Positions 53,666 through 64,000 of a DNA stretch of 64,000 bases are shown here, piece by piece. The translations under genes and the position numbers were made by a program. The notes beneath the pieces were generated by a model that was not told the origin of the DNA, made no database searches, and saw only the letters and a program-made list of their open reading frames with translations. The DNA is from Apostichopus japonicus (Eukaryota > Echinodermata > Holothuroidea > Aspidochirotida > Stichopodidae): NCBI RefSeq assembly GCF_037975245.1, contig NC_092575.1:23229841-23293840 (forward strand), in the 5' to 3' direction. The first letter of the stretch is position 1, and every line of letters begins with the position of its first letter.

Positions 53666-55375
53666 AATGTATCTAATTACTACATATATATTTATTGTCC
53701 CCTTACGCAGGCCTTTATACACATCTTCTTGCACCTCACGATTCCAGGTTAGCGCAAGTCATACCATCTGCGGTTGAAGTTGTCACCATGCACTTTATTG
53801 GTAATGGATTTAGTTAAACAAAGCAAACAGGCATGATTGATTCAGTATTGATTTTCGTGGAAGTAATCAAACACTGATTTACTAATGACGGTATCCGTTC
53901 AAGTTGTAACAAATACTGTACTAATTTACTCAAATGGTTTGCGTCTATCATGCAAATTACTTGTTGAAAGAGATGCCGATACTCTGGTTATTGAAAGCTG
54001 TTGCTTGTAAATATGCATGGCATACTAACAAATTTCGGTGTTAGAATTACAATTATTCAGAAGAGAGTTTGCTTATGCTAATAGTACAATTGCTATTGTA
54101 CAATAAAAAACATCAAACGAAATATACCAGGTAGTACAAAAGATGATCTGCCTATTTTGTTTGATAATAAAATCATTATTTTCAAGACTTGGGTTTCAAC
54201 TTTTGGCGGACAACAATGTGTCGACATTAACATATTATTATGCTGGCAACACTGCAGTTGTTGAAACTTGCTAATTTAAAATTCACAGTTTTTATACAAA
54301 CATACAAACATGCATTATTCAAATCAGATCTTCGTGCATGTCACGGAGTTATCATTCTGACGAAATTTCATTGTTAATATATGTCTACATAATTATGTGG
54401 AAGTTTGTGTTACTATGTGATTCTGCAGTCCGCTGAAACGATTTTCTGATTGTTTATTCTGCATAATTGTTATGAATCCTTTACACTTGAACAAAAGTTC
54501 ACGTGTGGCCCAAACTAGTGACCACATGGCTCCATATGTATCTAATATCAACTTAAAAAACGTATTCTCAATGCAAATTGATTCTGACCAGGGCAACTGT
54601 ATAATTGGCAATTGGCAACGATTAGTGTACATTTCACCTTGTACCTTAATCACAAAGTTTCCTCTTTAGAAAATTATAATTGTGCGGCTACCACGTTTTC
54701 AGGTGAATAATCGATTTATACGGACATCGTGCTAGTACTTTCTATAGTACACGGCTGGTGAGAATGTTTGATTTGGAATCTGCGTGAATCGATAATATAG
54801 TTTCGTGCTGGACACTGTAGCTAATTCATTAGTGAAATTGAAGTCGGTGGAAGGGATTTTACTGGTCACGTGACCGCTGTTCTACACAGAGTAGCTATAC
54901 AGTGGTTATTCGAAAATGATGGAAAAACGCCAACATCAAATACAAATTGTAACAATGTTTTAATTGTAATTATAAATGTAACGTATTCATAAACCGCAAT
55001 ACCTTTTTCTTTGTTCACTACCGGCTTTCTAATACTGGTGTCATTGTTTGATATCAATTTAATTTATGCAAATTATGCAAAACGAATGGAGGAACTACTA
55101 GAAGTAATGAGCAGCAACAAAGGGTTCAACATTGAAGGTGCGAGTCAGTTCTTGAAAGTACAATGTTTGCTGAAGAGCGCGCACAAAGAATTAAATTCAC
55201 ATGAAACTAAGTTGAACAAAAATTTAGTTGGTATACTTACAGTCCATGAAAAGGCGCCTCGGTGCACGAAAATGTGACCACTGTACTACAGAAAGATTAC
55301 CAAGGGAATAAATGTATTCTGCTATAGCTCTGAAGTGTCTAGTATAAGTCAAATATTGAGTCGAGTTGACTCGGA

Positions 55376-55505
55376 CAGAATATTTGAACTTGACTTGACT
55401 AATGTGATGACTTGACTGGATTGAAAATGTGTCTGACTTGACACGACTTGACTAAGGATAGATAGCAAATCACGTGACTTGACTAATGACTTGACTTGAC
55501 TTGAG
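55376..55505. repeat. Degenerate (ACTTG)n repeat
   Basis: GACTTGACT units recur irregularly, for example at 55391, 55410, 55446 and 55478-55502, in a diverged pentanucleotide-derived array. Confidence 0.7.
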
Positions 55506-58500
55506 AATCGAGAAGAGGAAAATACTGCTATGAATATAACACAGCGCTGTAACATATTCAAACAGTGACTGCCTGTATATATAAACTTAACTCGCGTCAT
55601 CACAAACTCAAACATGCAAGCCACAATCGTTGGTTACCTTTTATAAGGAAATTGTTAAGTTTCAGTTCATATCGATGTAAAGAAATATACCATAAGATTT
55701 TTTTCAACAGACGTAGATATTACCTAACAAGAGACTGATTTTAACTAGTGTGGTTGCATGATAACTTTAGTTTTTTTTTCCCACATCACTTCATTTTCCT
55801 ACGATATATATAAGATCTTTCGAACACCAACATATTTGACGAAAAGTTACGTCGTTAGGAGCTACAATAAAAAATCTGATTGCAGCATAAACTTTTTTAA
55901 TGCTCTATACTTATTTTGTTTCGTGATTAGTGTCCTATATCATGGATGCTAAAATGTTGTTTTCGTGTTTAGCTGTTTCCGGGGTGTTGCACTTAATATC
56001 AATTATTCCCCTCGTCATTCATTGGTCATAATATCTTTATTGTCCTATAAATGACACTTTGGGCGAGAAAAGTAGATGAGACTCATAAATAAATCATAAT
56101 TCCTGAGATATGGAATCAAAGCATCACTCCGAAAGAAAAGTTTAACAATCTCTTTAACGATACCCATTTGAAGCCCGGGTGGGATTTAAAGTGTCCCTTT
56201 AAGTATAAGATTGTCTGCTTTAACCATTAACAAAATCATGCAGGATTTCAATTTTAAATACCCGGGGTTTTATCATCTGGTATCTCGTAATCTTAGGACC
56301 CCAGTAAATGTCGTAAACCAACATATCTGCCACTTTAATATTACTTAGTAATGTTAACTTTTATGTCATTGAACAATCTTCTATCGCCGAAAATTCGAAT
56401 ATGCAGATTAGATTAATGTAATATAAATACCTGCAGTACAGATATTGTGTACGCCTCAAGGCTAGTTGCACAGCTATGGAAATGCACCTTGGTATCTATT
56501 TAATCTAACTCCCTCCTTGTCCTCCTACCGCCATTTAACTTTTTCGTAGCGGTTACTAAAACTAAAGGGTTGCAGTAGTTACTATAACAGCATTACGACA
56601 CGAGACAATTGAATCATTAAAATAGTAATAGTGTGAATGAGTAATGGTTGCCGCAGTACCTTTGTTAAACTTACACTTTTGATTATTGAAAATGACGTGA
56701 ATATCTTCCTTGTTTTTAGTGTTTATTATTGTTGTTATTGTTGCTCTTGTTACTGTTACTGCTACTGTTAATATTACCGTTCCTGTACTTCCTGTTCATG
56801 TTCTTATTGTTGTTATATATTGAACACTTATAACACTATGCCAGCTTACCCATATTCGGTTGATACCGTTCGCTGTATTGACTATATACATACGTGTACA
56901 GTGCAGGACTATATCTACAATAGTATTAATGTTGCATTTCTTTTAATATAATCTAAGCATTATAGTATGGTGTCTACAGACAGAAATTTGATTACCTTGA
57001 AAAAAAGTTGACTTATTGCTTTCATTACATCATCGTAAGCTATACTAACAACGCTAGTCTAGGCTTGCTACTCACTGATAGAAATGTGTATAATCGGCGA
57101 AATATATTCCCCAACGGACAAAACCAGGTGATATTTTCGATTATAAGTATATATGCTATTCGATATACTTTTCCAAATATGTTTCATATATATGTTATAT
57201 AAACATTATGTATCGATGATACTTTTTATCATTGATATGCCTTTCTCCATTTATTAAATTATCTAGTTCCACGTTAATAATACAAGACAATTTGCATGGC
57301 ACTTTACATTGATGAAAATACCAGTTACAGGAAAAAAAATGTTATTTTTTTATAATTTCACAGTACTTAAACTTATAAGTGAAGCAAACAAAACAATATG
57401 CAGGAAGGTACGTAGTATGTGGTTGTGTAATATCAACGCCGAAACACAACAATCGCTTTAACGTTAATAGATCATGCACATTTCCGGGCCACATACTTCC
57501 CCATTTATATACTGATGGGGCCTCCTTCCAATATATGTCCTGCGGTCTCGAATTCCTCCCACATAGACCTTACCTATAATGTTCATCAAGCAATATTAAA
57601 CGGTTGTTGTTGACCTCAGTTTCAAGAAACATACATACTTACATGCTAGCTTCATCTGGTTGCGTTTGATTGCAGGGTTGTTGTTATTGTTTTTTTGCTT
57701 TTGCATTAAAACGATTTTTGTCAACAGCTGATGATGTCAACATAGTTTATCTGTAAATTTTGTTTACTGTTTCCGGAACAAGGTATGAATTATATACCTA
57801 AGAAAAAGCAATCATTCAGTCAAATTTCAGTTAAAGAAAAATGATCCAATGATCTGGTGATAATTATGACATTTTGAGAAATTACAAATATCGAGGCATA
57901 TATGATATTAAAGATAGTGTGTTCCTGTATATGTATGGATATTATTAGTAATATCATCACGTATCAGAAGAATTGCAGCACCTATATTATATTTGAAATG
58001 TGGCACCCAGTTACAATATTAACAGATTCGATCTGAAATGGACTTATTTCTGCTTCTACTTAATGTCATTAAAGCAACGATGGGGATAGCATACGGTATG
58101 CAATTAACAGACACTATGCGATATTTAAAAGGCGAACGTGAACAGTTAATTTACTACTAAGAAAGATCATTACTGACTAACAACAATTTTGGCCTGCACT
58201 AAAACACGAATATTAACCAATTTATACCATTATTTGAAAATCTCAAATTACAGTCCAAAACGGCTAACGTTTTATGAACAACACAGTTATCGTCTTTAGG
58301 TAATTTGAGAGACTTCATAAAATCTCCACATGTCAAATTGATGAAGACGAAATGATAGTGCAGAAAGAAGCAAAGATATTAAGCAAACTTATTTCATATT
58401 TAGGATTTATTTTTTAATAATAAATAATAAAAGAAATTTGATGGAATTAATATCCAAACGAAAGCCAAATAGATAAAAAAAATCAAAGGGAAAATGGCAA

Positions 58501-61067
58501 ATGTTGTAATCTTCTGGGAAGATTGCGTAATGGGATCATATATATTACTCTTGGGTATGGCATTCATCCAATGATTAAAAGTATATTCATCATCAGTAGA
58601 TATTACATTTGATTCACGCAGAGTAGTGGTAATTAAAATTCAATTCCGCTTTTTGGCATTCAATAGTTTCACAACCGGAAAATATCCCATCTCCTAGAGA
58701 CCCGTGAGGGGAATTGGAGATGGGGTGAGTTATATTAACGCAAATGTCCCGTGAGATAGTTTGATGGATTGTGATGGATTGTAAAACTTTGCTTTGAGAG
58801 ATAAGACTTAGCGATTGGCAACCTCATGTGAACCGAATATAGGTTTCAAAAGACACAATTAGAAAATGGAGAAGACAAAATATCGGTCTTCGATTTGCAA
58901 TATACGTATACACTTTGGAATTTGGGTCACAGTATGGATTGTAGTTAGCAAAGTAAGTTAAATGGAGTTGTTACAAACGATTTAAAAATAATATGTCAGA
59001 ACTGACTCTCCCTCCACCTCTCTCTCGCTCTCTCTTTATTTGAATAAGACACTATCAGGCGTTAGAATATTGTATGAACGTGTTGGCGCGTCTGTTCGTG
59101 GGAAAACCTAACGTTATGTCGCCACCGTTGATACCTGTGTTAGGACAAGTGTATACATCCGATGAAATCCATAGTAGTTTAACGACAACACTTATACCGG
59201 GTGTATACAAAGTACCTGAATATTTCTTGATCACAGCCTCCTCCTTCTGTATTTGGAAACGTTAAAAACACGACCAGTTTCTTTAGTCTTTTACACAATA
59301 TAATCGCTTTATATGTTGCAACCGTTACGTACCAACAATTAGAAAGCACAGACTTACATCAACGGTTTGTTTGCCGCAATCATACAACGCTTATGTTATA
59401 TTGATCAAGCTATGATTACAATTAATCAATCGATCGAAAATAACTTTCTCATCTCTTTCATCCCAACACCGATTGTTCGTTAGCTAATATTAATTTACCA
59501 ATGCAGTGATGAGTCACAAGTTTGTAGCACGAGACCTTAACTTACATATAGTTAATCAGATATTATGTAAGCCGGAATATATAGTCTTTTGAAACAAAAA
59601 ACATATTTTTCAAAATTGGTAATAAAATTTCATTTGAACATTTTATCTTTCAAGTAAAAGGTTTCAAAAAAAATGTCAAAGATTGGTCATTGGTGATTTA
59701 GAAAAGCGAAGACAAGTTGGTTGTGATGATAACTAAAATGAATAAACTAAGCATTTGCATCTGTAGCCCAGTGTATTAACTATATACGTTACATAGCCAT
59801 TGTAATATTATACCTAAAGTACGGCTGTATACAGACGCCCTTGGCGCGGAAGTTTCAAGTGACATTCAAAAATCATAGACGAAGTCGTTGAGAATTATTT
59901 TTAAGTATTCTATTTAGGAAAAGTCATGCCTTGATTTTCGTACCTCGGGTTCCCGTTAAAGTGAATAATTGAATTTTAGATTCGTGTCTGAGCCGCGACC
60001 ACAACCCAAACATAGAAAGTGTGAGAAAATGCAGTTCGCTTGGACGAGCTGCAAGTTTAAGATGAAATGCCGAAATTTTAATTTTCCCGAAAGAATCGAT
60101 GAATGCCTCGAGGCAAAAAGGAAAAAAAAAGGAGTTCAGGATTCTACTACAGTTTGGTAAAAGAGCAGGAGAAAAAAACACCAGAAAGGACACACGATAC
60201 ATTTTATTACAAAAACGAGTATAAGGCCATACGGTGCACCGAGCGTAAAAAGAGACAATTATAGTTAAAATGGGTAAAATGAAAATTGTGCGGCGGACAA
60301 AATGGTCAAAAAATAATAATACTAATTAGAAAAAGAGAAAAACGGAGAAAGGTAAGTTACACTTAATTAAACATTAACATATACGAGATCTGAGATAAAT
60401 TAGTCATAATGAGCTATATATAATGATCATAAAAGAGTGAACATAACATTCCACAACCCCGTACCTCCTCCGCCCCCCCCCCCTTCTCTCTCCCTCTGCA
60501 CAATTTACTTGAATTGAATTCCCGTAGCTGTTCTACGATTTCAACTGATCATGCGCAAGTGAAATGTAGATGGGACTAATGACAAAAAAAACCGGTGTAA
60601 TAAATCTCCTTATTTACTAAATATGGAAATAAATCATATGATAAGAATGTATCCTTGATAAATTATGAAATTGGTCGTGATTTGACGCCAGTGACTAACC
60701 GACACAACGAGAATCTTAATAGCATATATTTTCCAATATCATTTTGTCCTACGTTTAAGTTCGTTGCTGTAGGGTGTATACAACTATGACACGTGCTTTC
60801 TCTGTGATCACGTGACCTGTTCCGGAAGCACGACACGCACGTGTGCAGCTGAAATCCGCAAGATGACTTATTGCATTCAGAAACTATATGCGTAACTTTC
60901 AATTCTGTTTCAGTAATGGATTGGAAGTGGAAGAAATCAAACAAAAGTTTTGGGAAAATGTTAAGGTGTTCTCAAATTCAAATGGTAGTTTCCAATGGCA
61001 GGGCGAATTGATGTTTAAATTGATGTCTTGTTATCAATACGAGCTATGACATATTTATTTTCCATGT

Positions 61068-61640
61068 TACAATGGGCGAATTGTCAATGAAACGATACTC
61101 TAGCATGGGCGTAATATCAATAAACAATACCTTTACAATGGGTGCAGTGTCCATACAAAATACTGAAACAATTAGCCCAATTTCAATAACAAATACTCTT
61201 ACGTTGAGCGCCTTGGCAACAAACAATGCCCTTATAACGGTCGTGTTGTCTATCTAAAAATGTGATGCAATGGGCGTACTATCAATAAACGATACTCTTA
61301 TGATTAGTGCATGGTCAATATACAATGCCCTTACAATGGGCGCAGGGTTCATACAAAACACTGATACGATGAGCCCATTATCAATAAGCAACACTTTTAC
61401 AATGGACTCATGGTCAATAAACGATACCCTTAGAATGGTCGAACCTTTAATAAACAATGTCATGTTAATGAGCGCAGTGAACATACAAAATATTGTTACA
61501 ACATTCGCTTCATCACTAAACAATACCCTTACAATGGGCGCAGTGTCGATAAAATAAAGATACCCTTACAACGGGAGCATTGCAAAAGGACAATACCCTT
61601 ACAAGTGGCACGTGATAACGTTTACAATTGGCGCAGTGTC
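61068..61640. repeat. 33-bp minisatellite open on both strands
   Basis: Units of 33 bp (11 codons) such as ATGGGCGcAGTGTCaATA then AAcAATACcCTTACA recur in register from 61072. A copy start at 61270 is exactly six units on, and 61534 is eight units further. Plus-strand translation gives units like MGVISINNTFT and MGAVSIQNTET, broken once by a stop near 61255. The minus strand is also open over long stretches. No start, signal or splice evidence supports a real gene. Confidence 0.85.
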
Positions 61641-62107
61641 CATTGCGCTGCTTATCCCCCCCCCCCATCCCCCACCAAAAAAAAAAAAAGAAACTCACAA
61701 TTTCATAAGCAACTTTACATACATAGTGAGTTACCATAAATTCTGACGCGGTTTGGACAAGAATATGACAATTTCAATTGCAGTTTTCTTCTGTATCACC
61801 AGTACATTATTGCATTTAAATTAGTGGGTATAACGTGTAAAAGTTATCTAATTGATCGTAATACCACTGTGTGGATATAATTTAGGAATATTAAGCCAGC
61901 ATAGAATTACTAACTCCCTTTTTCAAAACTTGTTTTTTGATCGCTACCTGCTGAATCAAAATGGCAAAAGCTCATTATGTGATATTGGCAAGTGCTCAGA
62001 ATGTAGGGTACCACAACAATGCCTGAAGGTACATTTCCATACTATTTTTAAAGTTTCAGGAATCGTAATTTAATAACCTGGGCATATTCTTCCACCTAAA
62101 ACAAACT

Positions 62108-62170
62108 GGTAGTCTTGTGGTTAGAATGCTCACGGTGAGTATGCAGATAATTACAACTGGCATGAGCGGA
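62108..62170 (+). mobile_element. Possible decayed tRNA-like SINE fragment
   Basis: GTAGTCTTGTGGTTAGAATG (about 62111-62130) resembles the A-box half of a tRNA-derived SINE head. A clear box B is not present downstream. Weak evidence. Confidence 0.2.
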
Positions 62171-62271
62171 ATCTTGTAGTAAAAATTAGCTCTGCGGGAT
62201 AACTCGAACTAAACTGGAATGTAGATTCAGAAAGACGGTGCTGTATACGACGCATATACAGCGTTGTCTTT

Positions 62272-62500
62272 TCTATATCATCTTATCTATACCGTCTTAT
62301 TAATACCGTCTCATCTATACCGTCTTATCTATACCGTCTTATCTATACCGTCTTATCTATACCGTCTTATCTATACCGTCTTATTAATACCGCCTTATCT
62401 ATACCGTCTTATCTATACTGTCTTATCTATACCGTCTCATCTATACCGTCTTATCTATACTGTCTTACTTATACCGTCTTATCTAAACCGTCTTATCTAT
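62272..62500. repeat. 14-bp minisatellite CTATACCGTCTTAT
   Basis: About 16 copies of CTATACCGTCTTAT with a few variants (ATTAATACCG, TCTCAT, TACTGTC). Because 14 is not a multiple of three, the open plus-strand frame cycles through all phases, consistent with non-coding DNA. Confidence 0.95.
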
Positions 62501-62959
62501 CATCAGCAAAAAAAAAAAACATTACAAAGGAAGAAAAAACATCGAATAGCAAGTTAAAAAGACGAAGATTAAAAGTAACCAAATATTAATGATTGTGAAG
62601 TACAATAAAAACTGACAAATCTTCCGCGATGTATGAGAATATAGCAACAAGATTATCTGGTGTTTCAATTCCAGCAGGATTGTAAGTTTCATCTCCGAAG
62701 TTTAAACATATGTCACAGAAATTAACAACGGATTTATGAAGAAATGTTAATCAAATAAGAAACTCTAAATACAGTTCAGCCGAACGAAGTATCCCTTTAT
62801 TGGTCATTGTATGACAACCTTGGTCGCCTCGTGTCATTTAACGAACATTTTGACGTAATTTATGTTTTATAATGATGTGAATATGATATCATGAAAGTGT
62901 ATGTTCTAAATTTATGATTGAGGCTGAAGGTAATGACATAATCCCTTAAAAGTTAACAA

Positions 62960-63445
62960 TCAACAGCCCGGAGGGTTTATAGCCGTTGAAATACAGGGAC
63001 ATTCTCCTTATAAGTTGGCAAGCGTCCTCGGCGTGCAGTGGGCGTCATAACATAAAGTTGCCAAGGGCCCTTAGACTGTATAGGAGGCACTATAGATTTG
63101 AGAAGGCTCGTAAATGTTGTTCGAATGCCTCGAGGCCGATATTTCAAAGACTTTTGAGATTGGACTCGGTGCCCCAGTCGACAGGGAGGAGATGCAAGCC
63201 ATCCGACGGTTAATGTAGGTTTCCCGGGCCCCGTCAATGACTTAATCGAACAAGTATGTATTCTGATCATTTTATTTGTGCCTCGCATACCCCGCTGGTT
63301 TCCACTTCTAGGGCCTCCCTTTCGTTCTGTGGTCCCGAGGCCGCTAAATTCGCCTCGACAACCGAGTAATGTGATCGACCAATAAATACAAATATGACGT
63401 TGTCCCTCCAGAATGCATCCCTCCGAGTCGCGCTGTCTCATACCC
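62960..63445 (-). other. CpG-rich patch with a 154-codon open frame of unknown function
   Basis: This stretch is visibly richer in G+C and CpG than the rest of the window (for example CCTCGAGGCCG, CCCGGGCCCCGTC, CCTCCGAGTCGCGC). On the minus strand an ATG frame runs from 63441 to a stop at 62977, giving an Arg/Gly/Pro-rich, basic 154-residue product with no motif I recognise. No signal peptide or membrane segment is evident. It may be a fragment of a mobile element, a CpG-rich promoter or 5' region, or an unfamiliar gene. A chance frame in GC-rich DNA is also possible. Confidence 0.3.
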
Positions 63446-64000
63446 TATAGTGTAGTGTAAAAGGTGGCATTATGCATTTCTCTTGACTTCCCCGTATATC
63501 ACTTTCATGTGCGATGCCTCAACTCAAGAAGATGTGAAAGTTCTCTTCGCGACTTATGCATGATTCATTACAAGTCAAAAACGTTTGGAACTTGCGATGG
63601 GGACTCTTATTCGCGTTGCGAACCAATTACCTTCAAATTGAAAAACTATAGGTGACATAATAGATAAAGGCAACAGGGCTTCCACTGTCTGTCCATGTAT
63701 TTCACATTGGTACAATCATCTTATGCCCCCTCCCTGCGATGGTTGACACAGGATATGAAGCTAGGCAAACACACCAACTGCTGCAGTGTAGAATAATATC
63801 GTCTAAGATGTCATCATCTACAGAGTATGATCTTATACCTGTCATGACCATTGACCTATTTATCTTATGGTGACATGTTAACGAATGGTGTAATAAAAAC
63901 CTACACAATTATTACCAGGTCTAGTTTCGTTTTTCGTTTCTTTAATGGTTTCTTCTTCTTTTTTCAATTTCTTTTTTGTCTCTTCTCCGGTTCTTATCGA
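63446..64000. other. No gene recognised
   Basis: Ordinary sequence ending in a TTC/TTT-rich pyrimidine tract (63925-63990) at the right edge of the window. Confidence 0.45.

Noticed and set aside
60140-60202. ATG frame with a hydrophobic start (MYRVSFLVFF) as the missing first exon
   Set aside because: The only phase-1 GT in reach (gtagta) is a poor donor, the distance is about 14 kb, and nothing links it to the receptor.

Overview
The window is AT-rich animal nuclear DNA. It shows spliced exons with GT-AG boundaries, long introns, many (TA)n microsatellites, tRNA-derived SINEs, short palindromic DNA transposons and very little coding sequence. The one recognisable gene and the SINE style fit a marine invertebrate. 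An echinoderm-like deuterostome is my best guess, but nothing here proves the taxon.

The gene lies on the minus strand at 41390-46249 and encodes a nicotinic acetylcholine receptor alpha-type subunit (Cys-loop pentameric cation channel). Six exons can be read (140, 45, 110, 181, 816 and 231 bp), all joining in frame with intact splice sites. Together they give 506 residues from the start of the mature extracellular domain to the stop codon. The first exon (start codon and signal peptide) could not be found and lies upstream, above 46250 or outside the window. The protein has the loop C vicinal cysteines, the 13-residue Cys-loop, four membrane helices and a glutamate at -1' of M2. Oddities are His for Tyr in loop B, Gln at -2' and Asn at 20' of the pore, and a 43-residue extracellular C-terminal tail with two N-glycosylation sequons.

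Layout. 1-41 kb is non-genic or a long intron of something unseen. It holds several degenerate minisatellites (1-202, 2022-2318, 5029-5108, 13153-13341, 25372-25950, 30482-30725), (TA)n tracts, G-rich and C-rich runs, a 572-bp TTAA-flanked inverted-repeat element (31767-32338) and a SINE-like unit running into a 180-bp (TA)n tract (36433-36736). 41.4-46.2 kb is the receptor gene, with a full SINE in its last intron and a perfect hairpin just inside its third visible intron. 46.3-64 kb holds no recognised gene. It has more (TA)n tracts, a 297-bp near-perfect palindrome flanked by a 9-bp direct repeat (50380-50676), an in-register 33-bp minisatellite open on both strands (61068-61640), a 14-bp minisatellite (62272-62500) and a CpG-rich patch with a 154-codon open frame (62960-63445).

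No prokaryotic system, CRISPR array, rRNA or functional tRNA was seen. The strongest candidates for something undescribed are the two short inverted-repeat elements, the 33-bp double-strand-open minisatellite, the CpG-rich patch and the atypical pore and tail of the receptor.
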